The translations under genes were made by a program, and so were the position numbers. A model generated the notes under the pieces. It ran no database searches and had not been told where the DNA came from. It worked only from the letters and a program-made list of their open reading frames with translations. From Solitalea agri (GTDB lineage Bacteria; Bacteroidota; Bacteroidia; Sphingobacteriales; Sphingobacteriaceae), in the NCBI RefSeq assembly GCF_023914155.1, contig NZ_JAMWYS010000024.1, forward strand, positions 310,001 to 374,000: a DNA stretch of 64,000 bases, written 5' to 3'. Positions within the stretch are counted from its first letter, which is position 1, and the number at the start of each line of letters is the position of its first letter. Below, one piece after another: positions 18,415 through 27,984 of the stretch.

Positions 18415-19998
18415 TTATCTCTCTTTATAAGTAACACTAACAATTTTACCGAATCCAGAATAAGATTGTTCCTGTACTAAATCACCCGAGAAAAGGTCTG
18501 GAACCTGGTAAGTTTCAAGCGTACCATTGCTTTCTGATGACTTTGCTGGATCATAACTTGCAACTAGCAACTTGCCAAAAAACTGTCTGAATACAGTAGT
18601 TCCATTTGATGTTGTTGATTCATTTTCAAAATTATTGAATTTGATCATACTGATTTTGGAAGTCCCTTTATCCAGCACCAACTTAGACTGAGAGCTAGCT
18701 AAATCAAACATATAAAGCTTGGAGCCTACGCTATAAAACAATCTTCCTGTTGCAGGGTGAACAGCAAATTTTTCGGCTTGTGCAATATTAGCATCAACAG
18801 AAAACTCTTTATTATACGCTTGGGTAATTAGCGGAGTGCCTGTATTACTCAACTCAAAACGGATAAGTGAATATTTACCATTTGCAGGATCTTTCATTAC
18901 AGCGGTACAATATCTCTTGTCGATACCTACAGAAGTGGCGGTCATATAAACCAAATCTTTGCCTACATTTTGAGGATCAAATTCAACACCGGCTCCGGCA
19001 TCAACACTTGGCAACCCGGTTGGAGCTGGCATAGTCACACACTGAGAAGCTAAATTAACATGCCTTAAAAACTGACGGGCTTCCGTATCATAAACAATTG
19101 CATAAGGGCCTGAAGAAACGTTGAAATTAGCAACATATGGTGAAACGTTAAATTTCACAAGCTTTCCTGTTCCATCTGCATAATAATTAACATGGGTACC
19201 ATATGCCCGAAGATTAGAACCCAATAACACATTGTATTGAAGTTCTTTGTCAGTAACCAAATAACTCGTCGTATTTGATTCAGGATAAAGATAATCGCCA
19301 ATACCATTGTTTACCATTTCAGAAGATATCTGATACGATAAATCATAAATCGTTTGCCAGCGAAGTGTTTGATTAAACAAGCGGGTTGATTGTTCGCTTG
19401 TAAAAATATAAATGGCATTTGTTGCATTAGATTGATAGGAGAAAAAGTAAACTCCTCTTGGCTTTCCTTTTAGCTTAAGTTCTGAACCTGTTTTTTTCAA
19501 AACATCTATGTGAACTGTAGGCTGCATATTAACAAAGTTCACCATGTCTAAGCGTGAAGCTTGATCAACATCACTTAAAACCAACCAGCCGGATGAAATA
19601 TCATTCTCAACCCTCAAGTTAAACTTTTGTATAAATGCAATTCCCGTATTACGATCTGTAATTGTATAAACCACCGGGTAATTACCAGGTAAAAGATTTA
19701 CCGTATAATCAAGGTTCTTACTCTTTCCAATGATATTCTTGGTGTTGCTCAGATAACAAGCCCATTCATACGAATATGAGGAAGTATCGGCTGGTTCAGC
19801 ACTAATTGGATTAAGTGTTGCCAAAAGTGTTGGTTGGACCACAAACTGAGATGCCACTTTTGCGGTATACTCCTTTTCCACTCCTTCTATAGTTACTTTA
19901 TTAACATCGGTGTAATTGTAATTTCCTAGATCTTTTGAACAGGCTCCAAGTAAAAAGAGGGCCAGTAGCGAAAAGAAAGTTGTATATCTTGGTTTCAT
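18415..19998 (-). CDS. PKD-like family surface lipoprotein (SusE-position)
   Basis: The 527-residue protein has a lipoprotein signal ending at LLGACSKD (cysteine about residue 20) and the early NYNYTDVN segment, followed by an immunoglobulin/PKD-like domain (about 35-130: VVQPTL, YEWACYL, GNYPVVYTITDRNTGI). The rest (about 135-525) looks like a beta-propeller-type region with repeated YFS/LFYSVG/MFDLA strands. It is the last gene of the operon, after DUF4843, SusD and SusC, the usual order for this family. It is probably a surface-exposed ligand-binding accessory lipoprotein; its ligand is unknown. Confidence 0.78.
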   Translation of the reverse strand: MKPRYTTFFSLLALFLLGACSKDLGNYNYTDVNKVTIEGVEKEYTAKVASQFVVQPTLLATLNPISAEPADTSSYSYEWACYLSNTKNIIGKSKNLDYTVNLLPGNYPVVYTITDRNTGIAFIQKFNLRVENDISSGWLVLSDVDQASRLDMVNFVNMQPTVHIDVLKKTGSELKLKGKPRGVYFFSYQSNATNAIYIFTSEQSTRLFNQTLRWQTIYDLSYQISSEMVNNGIGDYLYPESNTTSYLVTDKELQYNVLLGSNLRAYGTHVNYYADGTGKLVKFNVSPYVANFNVSSGPYAIVYDTEARQFLRHVNLASQCVTMPAPTGLPSVDAGAGVEFDPQNVGKDLVYMTATSVGIDKRYCTAVMKDPANGKYSLIRFELSNTGTPLITQAYNKEFSVDANIAQAEKFAVHPATGRLFYSVGSKLYMFDLASSQSKLVLDKGTSKISMIKFNNFENESTTSNGTTVFRQFFGKLLVASYDPAKSSESNGTLETYQVPDLFSGDLVQEQSYSGFGKIVSVTYKER

Positions 19999-20039
19999 AA
20001 TAATATTACTAATGTGTAAAAACTGCTACAAGATGATTT

Positions 20040-20813
20040 CTAAAGACCTGCTCCGGAAGTCATTAAGGTAACTCCGTCTTCAATATAAACAGGTGTACCG
20101 GCATCACTTTGATTTTTTAAATATCTGCTTAATGCTACTCCCATTGAGGCACACTCTGCTACCGAATAAGATGAACTTGTATTACTATACAAACGATCAG
20201 GATCGACCTCTAACTGGTTTACAAGGATAGTATACTTATTTATACCAAATGGGCCCAAATAGCTTGCTAACCAACGAGGTGGAGCCACCAGAAAATCATT
20301 AATTACAAACTTGGTAGTTAATATTTTTTTAACCGTTTTATCTCTCATCACCTTTTTATTTGAAATTTCGGTGACAAAGTTTTCATTAGAAACCAATGAA
20401 ATATAAATTTTCTGGTTTTGAGTTTTCATTTCAGGCGTTCTCTTCACCGTCAATTTTACCGTTCCTGTAGATTTACCTGCTTTGATAATTAAGGAGTCGG
20501 TAAGGATACTGAAATCGATATTCTCCTTAAGGGTGGATGAATCATCGACCTTTACAGCAAAAAATCTATCCTTATCAGCTAAACTTCCGGTAATTTTAAC
20601 AGGATACGTAAGTGTTACTGAAGAAATGGATGCAGGTGTTCTACCAAATGAATACATTAGTGTATCCAACGGAGTAGAATTTATACTAAAGCCAACTGCA
20701 TTTGAAAAGTAAATGCTGCTAGGACCAGAATATGTTTCAAGCTCATCGCTCTCGCATGAAGCAAGAAATAGCACTGAAAAAGAAACTATACAGAAATTAA
20801 TTAACAATCTCAT
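20040..20813 (-). CDS. DUF4843 domain lipoprotein
   Basis: The product, 257 residues from the ATG at 20813, has a lipoprotein signal MRLLINFCIVSFSVLFLASC and then a beta-sandwich DUF4843-type region (YSGPSSIYFSN, DTLMYSFG, LTYPVKITGS, KTQNQKIYISLV). The longer frame to 20873 would place a poor N-terminal extension before the signal and overlap susD, so it was not used. Genes of this family occur between susD and the PKD-like lipoprotein gene, as here. The function is unknown beyond an inferred role at the cell surface with the SusCD pair. Confidence 0.82.
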   Translation of the reverse strand: MRLLINFCIVSFSVLFLASCESDELETYSGPSSIYFSNAVGFSINSTPLDTLMYSFGRTPASISSVTLTYPVKITGSLADKDRFFAVKVDDSSTLKENIDFSILTDSLIIKAGKSTGTVKLTVKRTPEMKTQNQKIYISLVSNENFVTEISNKKVMRDKTVKKILTTKFVINDFLVAPPRWLASYLGPFGINKYTILVNQLEVDPDRLYSNTSSSYSVAECASMGVALSRYLKNQSDAGTPVYIEDGVTLMTSGAGL

Positions 20814-20832
20814 CTTATTATTTTTTAAGTAC

Positions 20833-22269
20833 TTAACGATATTGGGTTTCAGACAATGGTAAAGGAAGCACATACTGCGCTTTTGTCATATTGATGACGC
20901 CGGTTGCTTGTACCCCATTTTCAATTGTTGGAAGGTTCAATCTTTTGAACATAAAGAATAACTGTCCTTCGCCAAAAAACTCTTTTTTATATTCCTTTTG
21001 AACCTCAGTCATAACAGCTGATTCGGTAATTGAATTACTTAAAGGATCCAATCCGCGTTTTGAACGAACGATATTTAAATAATCAACGGCCATTGCAGGG
21101 GAAGTTGCTGCCAAACATTCTGCAGCGATGTAATACATTTCACTCATTCTTAAGAGCGAAATCATATATCGGCTTTCTCTAAGGTTATCAGCTATGTCAG
21201 CATATTTTACAAATGTTTTGAACTCCCTGGTTTGTTTCCACTGATTGCTGAATCGAATATCATTGGTATTATTCTCAAAAACTCCTGATTGCAATCTGGT
21301 ATTTTCAGGTGCTAATAGGGTTTGATCAAATACTTCAGCATTAAAAAAGCTTTTGTGTAAATCAGGAAGTTTATTGTTAGAGGTTCCAAACAATACTTCG
21401 GTGGTAAAAATCCTATTGGGATTGATAGACGCTGCAGCCTCAGCAGCAATAACCCATGGGAAATAGCTTTGCTTATCAATTACCGCCTTTGCATCAACCA
21501 ATGCAGCCGCCTTATTTCCCCTGTATAAATTTGCACGAGCTTTCAGCCCCTTAACAGCGTAATAATTTAAGCGGTATTGTCTGTTATAATTGTAATTATC
21601 AGGTGTTGTACCTGCTTTAATTCCCTGACCAGTTACTATCGGATCAGCCGTTGAAAGTAAACCTTCAGCAGTTGATAGGTCGGCTAAAACATGACTCATC
21701 ACTTGGTTGGCAGGCAAAAGTGGAGAAACTGAATTACCTACTTTATCAATATAAGGAATAGCTGCCGAGGTAGAGTCAACCGAATAAATTGGACCAAACA
21801 AGCGCAAAGCATCTAAATGTAACATTGCTCTTAATGCATGTGCTTCTCCTCTAAATAAAGAGTCAGTTTTTCCGTTTAAAACACCTTTATTGATAGCTAT
21901 TTTATCTAAAAAATTATTAATTGATAAAATATTCGCATAAAGGTTCGTCCAAATTACGTCTACATCCTTTGATACATTATCTGGATCGGTATAGTTATAT
22001 TGTACGTATTGGTATTTATTATGAACGGAAGAAATCTTATAGCGCTGCGCCAAAATTTCAACAAAGGTTGAAGTCAGGTTCGCTCCATACAATTTGTTAT
22101 CACCCAATTTAATGTAAATAGAATTCAGCGCACTCGCTGTACCATTTACAGAGCTAAAAACCTGATTTTCGGTAAACTTAGTTTCAGGTTGCACTTCTAA
22201 CCAATTGTTGCAGGAAGAGGTAATAAATATCCCCATTGATAGAAGAGTAAGTTTTAATATTTTTTTCAT
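20833..22269 (-). CDS. SusD/RagB-family nutrient-binding lipoprotein
   Basis: SusD-type proteins cap the SusC barrel on the outside and deliver ligand. The 478-residue product starts at MKKILKLTLLSMG with the lipobox SSCNNWLEVQPE (cysteine about residue 20). It has TPR-like helices with EAHALRAMLHLDALRLFGPI (about 145-165), RYMISLLRMSEMYYIAAECLA and YKKEFFGEGQLFFMFKRLN, all typical of RagB/SusD. It lies 20 bp downstream of susC. The ligand cannot be deduced; no hydrolase is in this operon. Confidence 0.93.
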   Translation of the reverse strand: MKKILKLTLLSMGIFITSSCNNWLEVQPETKFTENQVFSSVNGTASALNSIYIKLGDNKLYGANLTSTFVEILAQRYKISSVHNKYQYVQYNYTDPDNVSKDVDVIWTNLYANILSINNFLDKIAINKGVLNGKTDSLFRGEAHALRAMLHLDALRLFGPIYSVDSTSAAIPYIDKVGNSVSPLLPANQVMSHVLADLSTAEGLLSTADPIVTGQGIKAGTTPDNYNYNRQYRLNYYAVKGLKARANLYRGNKAAALVDAKAVIDKQSYFPWVIAAEAAASINPNRIFTTEVLFGTSNNKLPDLHKSFFNAEVFDQTLLAPENTRLQSGVFENNTNDIRFSNQWKQTREFKTFVKYADIADNLRESRYMISLLRMSEMYYIAAECLAATSPAMAVDYLNIVRSKRGLDPLSNSITESAVMTEVQKEYKKEFFGEGQLFFMFKRLNLPTIENGVQATGVINMTKAQYVLPLPLSETQYR

Positions 22270-22289
22270 ACTATACAAAATCACTAAGG

Positions 22290-25200
22290 TTAAAATGAGG
22301 CATTAAGAGAAAATGAAACGGTCCTTGCAAAAGGATATTCGGTTCCCCGTTCGGCCTTAATAGTGGATAATCTGAAAATATCATTAGCTGTAGCATTTAG
22401 TCTAAGATTGCTAATGCCCATTGGCTTAAGCCATTTCGAATTAGGGAACGAATAACCAAAATTGATCGACTCACCAGTTAACGTATTTTCACGCTGAACA
22501 AAACGCGAAGACATAGGTGTTGCCGCATTTCCAGTAGTATTAACTATATATATTCCGGCATATGAACTCATGTCACCAACGTTCTGCCAACGGTCATACA
22601 AGGCACGTCGGTCTTGATTTCTCTCAATTGCATCCCAAGTGATATTTTCAACCTTATTATATAAGGCAGTGTTAAAATAGTCACCTCCAACTCGGTATCT
22701 CAAATACACCCCCATCGAAAAAGCTTTATAAGCGAACGTGGTACTTATTACCCCTTCTAACTTAGGACGAGTATTTCCAACTTTCACTACATCATTAGGA
22801 TCATAATCAAATGTGGTAGAACCATCTTTCTTTATAAACACTTCATGACCAGTAATAGGATCGATACCTGCTGAACGAACAGCCCAAATATCATTCGGAC
22901 TATAACCATCTATATAGCGTTCTAAAGCTCTTGAAATCGACTGGCTATTCGCTTCCGCCTTATCATTTAATGCCGCAAGTTTGTTTGAGAATCCTCCGTA
23001 TTTAGAGTCTACTACCGAACCATTAAGGGCAATGGTCCACACAATGCGTTTTTGCAAATCATAAATTGGTGAAAAACGTACGGTAGCTTCAATGCCACGA
23101 GTATCCAGGTGACCAACATTCATTGGATAGCTTACAATACCGGTTGAAGAAGGTAAATCAGTTACTATAATTAATGGATCGGTATATTTTTGATAAACGC
23201 TACCTAACAGGGTTAAACGTTGGTTAAAAAATGATATATCGGTATTGATACTTTTTTCTTTGGTGTTCTGCCATTCCAATTCAGAATTCCCCAAAGCCTC
23301 CAATTCATAACCACTACCAAACACGTTTGGAGTTGTAAGAACATTATAGGTTGAAACAGAAGCAAATGAACCAAAACTCTGATTACCAGTTAAACCCAGT
23401 ACAGCCGTAACCCTAAATCGATCCAACCAGGTTAATGATTGCATGAACGATTCATTTTTCAAGTTCCAACCAATACCGGTTGACCAAAACGGAGAATACA
23501 AATTATCTGAACCAAAGGCTGTTGAACCGTCTAAACGATATGAAGCATCAACAAAATATCTGTTATTAAATGAATAGTTACCTGAAACCAGAATATTATT
23601 TCTGCGGTAATCACTTAAATAAGTATTATAGGTAGAATTTGGTGTAAAAGAATAGGCAAAAGCCGGATTTCCATTACTTCCATAAGGGAAACCTACCGCC
23701 GTAGATGTTAATGCGTCTCTTTCATTTTGTTCAATTTCAGTTGCCGCATCAAAATAAACCACGTGTTTATTATTGAATGTTTTGTTATATGACAATCGAA
23801 GGTTGGCAGTGGCTGAGAAAGTTTGCAGTTGAGTATTAGTATATGCACCTTTCTCAAATACACTTAATTTATCAAACCTTGAGTTATCAGCAGGTACAAA
23901 AAGAATAGCTTCCTGATTTGCTTTCACTAATTGCATCCCGGCTTTTACATCAAAACCTTGTGCCAAGGTCCAAACAAGCTGAAGCTTATTATTTAAGTCG
24001 AGGTTATCTTTTGTATCAATATTATTCTGCAATGCATTATACAAAGGGTTTACTACAGGTTTGTCTTTATTATCTGAAACAAACGATAAGTATTTCTGAA
24101 TCGATCCATCGGCATTATACTTTGGATAATACGGGTTAGCATTGGCAAATGCACTAAAGCTTCCATAGGTTGACTCACTTGCATTGAAACCTGTTACAGA
24201 TAGCTGATTGGAAATAAGAAACTTATTCTTTTTATAATTAAGGTTAATATTTGCACCCCAAGTATCCCTTCCTGATCCTATCATCACACCATTTTCTTTT
24301 TTATAGCTTACGCCCACCCCATACTGAAGTTCATTAGTTCCTCCTTCGGCATATAAATAGTTACGCAAACTATAACCTTGTTGTAAAGGCTCGCTCAACC
24401 AGTATGAATTTACCCCCCGCTGAACATTTATTAAGCGGGCATTGTACAAACTATCTAACCTTAACTGATTAACGTAGCTTGGATCATTTGGTAAGTTCTT
24501 GTATCGACCAGACAGGCGTTCGAACTCCAGTTTTTCACTTGCATTCATCAAGTTGTAATCAGATAAATCCGCTGTCTTGATTTCGCTGTTTACAGCATAG
24601 CTCACTCGTAACTGGCCTTCTTTTGGTTTAACTGTTTCAACAACAACAACACCATTTGACGCCTTGGCACCATATATAGCTGTTGAGGCAGCATCTTTCA
24701 ATATAGTAACAGACGCAATTCGGTTCATATCCAAATCTTGAACAATGGTTAATGTAACCGGGAAGCCATCTAAAATGAATAATGGCAAGTTTGGATCCGT
24801 ATTATATTCGTCTACCAGAGAAGCATTAGGAGTACTTGTTTTGCCCCTAATTTCGATTTGAGCTTGTGAGTTAGGGTTAGATCCTGAAAGATTATTGTCA
24901 ATTACCTTAAATGCAGGATCCAATGTTTTTAAACTTTGGACTAAATTCTGAGAGCCCAAACTTCTCAATTCCACACCTTTAAAAGTGGCCGTTGCTCCGG
25001 TAAAGCTGTCTTTATTACGAACAATATTACCGGTAACCACAACCTCTTTCAACGCTTGTGCATCTTCAGTCATCAATACAACTAGCTTATCCATATTTGA
25101 AGCCGAAACAGTTATCTCTCGCTCCTTAAAGCCAATCATTCTGAAAACCAACACCGTAACATCATCGGTTAATTGTAATTGAAATTTCCCTTCAGCATCG

Positions 25201-25748
25201 GTAGAAGTTCCAATACTGCTACCCTTAATACTTACTGAAACTCCCGGCAAAGGCTGTCCCGAATTGGCTTCCAGAACTTTTCCTTTTGCTACGCGAGCTG
25301 CTGAGTTTGCATCGATATTGCTTACCGTTCCGATCTGTAGGAGCGAAACTTCATGCTTTACGACAGTAGGTTCTCTTTCTGCAGTATTTTCCATCCGCTT
25401 AAAAATCGAATAATTCTGCGAGTCGATTTTTACAAAACCTAAATTGAATGGAAATAACAAATTGTTTAATACCGTTTCCGGCTTTTTTTCCTTCAGCATT
25501 TTCGGGCTGAAATCAACAAACTTTTGCGTAGTAATTCCACCTTCATAAATAAGGTTGATATTATAATTGCTTTTAATAATCCGGAAAGCATCTTCAAGAG
25601 CTATTCTCGACTTTCCAATGGTTACTACTTCCGTATCATGATCACTCTCCGTACGGTTTATATCAGTATATGCCTGAGCATAGACCTCCGTATGTAAGAG
25701 GCCAGCCGAAAGCAGACCAATCAATACTGTTTGTAAATGTTTCTTCAT
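22290..25748 (-). CDS. SusC/RagA TonB-dependent receptor with N-terminal STN signalling domain
   Basis: The 1152-residue outer-membrane transporter is read from the ATG at 25748, which gives a proper signal peptide (MKKHLQTVLIGLLSAGLLHTEVYAQ). An STN (secretin/TonB N-terminal) domain follows (about 40-115), then a carboxypeptidase-regulatory-like domain (KGKVLEANSGQPLPGVSVSIKG, about 155-240), the plug with LDPAFKVIDNNLSGSNPN and NGVVVVET, and a long beta barrel. STN domains pass the ligand signal to FecR-type anti-sigma factors. The fecR and sigma genes immediately upstream match this, so the receptor is probably both importer and sensor of its own induction. Confidence 0.94.
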   Translation of the reverse strand: MKKHLQTVLIGLLSAGLLHTEVYAQAYTDINRTESDHDTEVVTIGKSRIALEDAFRIIKSNYNINLIYEGGITTQKFVDFSPKMLKEKKPETVLNNLLFPFNLGFVKIDSQNYSIFKRMENTAEREPTVVKHEVSLLQIGTVSNIDANSAARVAKGKVLEANSGQPLPGVSVSIKGSSIGTSTDAEGKFQLQLTDDVTVLVFRMIGFKEREITVSASNMDKLVVLMTEDAQALKEVVVTGNIVRNKDSFTGATATFKGVELRSLGSQNLVQSLKTLDPAFKVIDNNLSGSNPNSQAQIEIRGKTSTPNASLVDEYNTDPNLPLFILDGFPVTLTIVQDLDMNRIASVTILKDAASTAIYGAKASNGVVVVETVKPKEGQLRVSYAVNSEIKTADLSDYNLMNASEKLEFERLSGRYKNLPNDPSYVNQLRLDSLYNARLINVQRGVNSYWLSEPLQQGYSLRNYLYAEGGTNELQYGVGVSYKKENGVMIGSGRDTWGANINLNYKKNKFLISNQLSVTGFNASESTYGSFSAFANANPYYPKYNADGSIQKYLSFVSDNKDKPVVNPLYNALQNNIDTKDNLDLNNKLQLVWTLAQGFDVKAGMQLVKANQEAILFVPADNSRFDKLSVFEKGAYTNTQLQTFSATANLRLSYNKTFNNKHVVYFDAATEIEQNERDALTSTAVGFPYGSNGNPAFAYSFTPNSTYNTYLSDYRRNNILVSGNYSFNNRYFVDASYRLDGSTAFGSDNLYSPFWSTGIGWNLKNESFMQSLTWLDRFRVTAVLGLTGNQSFGSFASVSTYNVLTTPNVFGSGYELEALGNSELEWQNTKEKSINTDISFFNQRLTLLGSVYQKYTDPLIIVTDLPSSTGIVSYPMNVGHLDTRGIEATVRFSPIYDLQKRIVWTIALNGSVVDSKYGGFSNKLAALNDKAEANSQSISRALERYIDGYSPNDIWAVRSAGIDPITGHEVFIKKDGSTTFDYDPNDVVKVGNTRPKLEGVISTTFAYKAFSMGVYLRYRVGGDYFNTALYNKVENITWDAIERNQDRRALYDRWQNVGDMSSYAGIYIVNTTGNAATPMSSRFVQRENTLTGESINFGYSFPNSKWLKPMGISNLRLNATANDIFRLSTIKAERGTEYPFARTVSFSLNASF

Positions 25749-25770
25749 TAGTTGGATTAGGATTAAATTC

Positions 25771-26790
25771 TTATTGATTGCTGATGATGATTTCTTTATC
25801 GTCGGCACTTTTCTCAATCTTAATTTGAAGAGAGGCTGAAATTGCATTTAGCAAAACATCTTCTGAACTGCATGAAACTGTTCCAGTTAATGTTCTTCGT
25901 TTAAGCTCCTCCTCTTTAAATACTACTTTAGCTCCATAGGTTTCCTCAATAATGGTAGCCACCTCCAACATTGTTGTATTTTCAAACAACAACTGCTTTG
26001 AAGTCCATAGTGATAGTTTTTGGGTATTGGTTTGACTATGCTTATAAACTTGGTTCCTTTTCGAGAATTCAACTACATCTCCAGGCTTCATAATTACCGA
26101 TTTCTTAGCCACAGCTTTCAAATCGACCTTAATTTTACCCGTATTAAGACTCACTTTGGTTTCACCTCTGCGTGTATTAACATTGAATGTGGTTCCTAAA
26201 ACTTCAATATTCATATCGCCGGTATGAACAATGAAGCGCTCTTCATTTTTAATCTGTTTTTCGTTTTTGTTTAAATGGACAACATTAAAAAACACCTCTC
26301 CCTCAACCCATACTTCCCGTTCGGGATGTTTGCTCCAATTGCGCTCATAAGAAATTTTTGAATTAGCATTTAGGGTTACCAGCGATCCGTCAGGTAGGGT
26401 TACCTGCTTAACCATTCCCATGGCACTTTGAATAAGTACCCTAGAGTTGAGGTAATAATAGTAGGCACCGCCTGCGATAGAAATACCGGTAAGAATTGCA
26501 GCTGCTGCCCATCGAATCCATAAGCGTCTTACTTTAGTTTCTAAATTCGACGCTGAACGAATTGTTGACCAAAGCTGCTCTACTTCATTTTCGGGTAGTG
26601 CAACCTCATTAATTTTAACAGCATCCACCAACCGGCGAGCGGTATTAATGATTTCTCTTTTTTCGGGATGATCAAGTTGAAATTGTTGCCAAAAGGTTTC
26701 TTCCTCTGCAGAAGGATGCTGAACCCAATTGACAAATGACTCGTTGTTAATGAAATCGTGTAGTTCGTAATTACTGAATGATCCGGACAT
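25771..26790 (-). CDS. FecR-family anti-sigma/sigma-regulator protein
   Basis: The 339-residue inner-membrane protein has an N-terminal cytoplasmic part (about 1-90), one membrane span (about 91-114, WAAAAILTGISIAGGAYYYYL), and a periplasmic FecR domain (MVKQVTLPDGSLVTLNANSKISY, VEGEVFFNV, VHTGDMNIEVLGTTFNVN) followed by a C-terminal STN-contacting DUF4974-type region. It should hold the ECF sigma factor encoded 57 bp upstream inactive until SusC signals. Gene order sigma-fecR-susC-susD is the classical cell-surface-signalling layout. Confidence 0.93.
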   Translation of the reverse strand: MSGSFSNYELHDFINNESFVNWVQHPSAEEETFWQQFQLDHPEKREIINTARRLVDAVKINEVALPENEVEQLWSTIRSASNLETKVRRLWIRWAAAAILTGISIAGGAYYYYLNSRVLIQSAMGMVKQVTLPDGSLVTLNANSKISYERNWSKHPEREVWVEGEVFFNVVHLNKNEKQIKNEERFIVHTGDMNIEVLGTTFNVNTRRGETKVSLNTGKIKVDLKAVAKKSVIMKPGDVVEFSKRNQVYKHSQTNTQKLSLWTSKQLLFENTTMLEVATIIEETYGAKVVFKEEELKRRTLTGTVSCSSEDVLLNAISASLQIKIEKSADDKEIIISNQ

Positions 26791-26847
26791 TATAAAAACT
26801 GTTGTTATTCATAGTAGCACAACAGTTTTCATTTTACCCCATGAAAA

Positions 26848-27477
26848 TCAATAATCTTTACAAAAACTTTCTAAAAGTTTAAAGGCGGGTTTGGTGAGTA
26901 ATAAATGTAGAAACATTTTAACCTGTGGAGGAAGAGCTGTCTTTAATTCAGCTAAAGCCCGGGCCATTAATTTATAGGTTCCTTTTACCGTAATATCCAT
27001 GATAGCGGCGATCTCTTCATAGCTTAAACCTTCGTAAAATTTTAAGAAAATGGCCTCGCGCTGGCGATCAGTAAGTGCTGCCATCGCTTTTTCCAATTCT
27101 CTTGTCAAATGCTGCTTATTCTCTGATTTGATCAAATCATGGTCTATCCCATAATCAACATGGAACGGATACTCTTCAGATTCCTCTAATGAAACGTTCT
27201 TTGAATTATTATTTAACCTTTTGTAGATAGTGGTTCGGAATGATTTATAAAGATAATTTTTTAGTGAAGCGGGATCACCCAGAAATTCTTTACGAGTCCA
27301 AAGAGTTACATACAGCTCTTGAATGCATTCTTTAATTAAATCTTTATCAGAAGTGAATTTAGAACCGTAATTATAGAGTGGGTTTACAAATTTTCGAAAA
27401 AGTAGCTCAAAAGAATTTTCGTCGCCATTTTTGAATGAGGTCCAAATATGCTGATCATCAAATTCTTTATTTTTCAT
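26848..27477 (-). CDS. ECF RNA polymerase sigma factor (FecI-like)
   Basis: The 209-residue protein (ATG at 27477; the codon before it is TTG) contains sigma region 2 (ENSFELLFRKFVNPLYNYGSKF through DLIKECIQELYVTLW, about 18-60) and region 4 (LTDRQREAIFLKFYEGLSYEEIAAIMDIT, about 138-166). It heads the 27.5-18.4 kb operon. A very good Bacteroidota promoter lies 49-78 bp upstream of its start. Its target is inferred to be this operon's own receptor genes. Confidence 0.93.
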   Translation of the reverse strand: MKNKEFDDQHIWTSFKNGDENSFELLFRKFVNPLYNYGSKFTSDKDLIKECIQELYVTLWTRKEFLGDPASLKNYLYKSFRTTIYKRLNNNSKNVSLEESEEYPFHVDYGIDHDLIKSENKQHLTRELEKAMAALTDRQREAIFLKFYEGLSYEEIAAIMDITVKGTYKLMARALAELKTALPPQVKMFLHLLLTKPAFKLLESFCKDY

Positions 27478-27525
27478 CAAAACACTACTACTTTCAAAAA
27501 AAAATTAATTTGGATTAGGTGGCCA

Positions 27526-27555
27526 AAAATAAATAATCATATTAAAAATCAAAGC
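27526..27555 (-). promoter_or_regulatory. Promoter of the ECF sigma/fecR/susC operon
   Basis: On the minus strand TTTG (27555-27552) and TATTTTTG (27533-27526) are separated by exactly 18 bp, matching the Bacteroidota -33/-7 consensus TTTG and TAnnTTTG. The start would be near 27519, about 40 nt before the ATG. Confidence 0.75.
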
Positions 27556-27876
27556 GATAGATTAACAAATCGATAGTATTCAACTAAAAATGATACAATT
27601 ATAGTGGGCAATTTCACTCACATTACTTTTTATATCCAACAAGAAAAAAGGATTTACTCCTTCCTGTTTTTTTAATTGACCACTTCATTCACCACACTCC
27701 TTTCCGATCAAATAATTCATGTGATAAATGTTCGAGTAGGTTTTGGCCTGAAACAATATCAGAATAACCAACTGACAATCAAACCTACAATGCATTACAA
27801 GGTACATTGTTGTAACATATACATTGCATAGCATTTTTGTTACAGTAAACTTGCATTTCAACTGCAACCTCTCTTC

Positions 27877-27884
27877 TACTTTTG
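27877..27884 (+). promoter_or_regulatory. Putative -7 element upstream of the 27985 receptor
   Basis: TACTTTTG fits TAnnTTTG and lies 100 bp before the start codon. A TTG at 27851-27853 is 23 bp upstream, a longer spacing than in the other promoters of this window, so the call is tentative. Confidence 0.4.
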
Positions 27885-27984
27885 ACGTCAGAAACATCAA
27901 ACAACTAGCTGCTCCGGAACAGTTAGCTGAAAAACAACAACTAAAATTGAAAAGCAACAACTAAAACTACTAACACAACAAACA

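Larger units (their letters stand above)
27478..27984. other. Divergent intergenic region between ECF sigma operon and 27985 receptor
   Basis: This is 507 bp without a supported gene. It holds the minus-strand promoter at 27526-27555 and, for the plus strand, a TACTTTTG -7 match at 27877-27884. The part 27790-27870 contains several ACATTG and TTGTAAC/GTTACA half-repeats, possibly a regulator site. A 91-codon minus-strand frame over 27685-27960 has no recognisable features and was not called. Confidence 0.6.

Noticed and set aside
27685-27960. 91-codon minus-strand frame in the divergent gap
   Set aside because: No family resemblance, odd composition with many Cys/Phe from AT-rich DNA, and it covers the promoter region of the 27985 gene.
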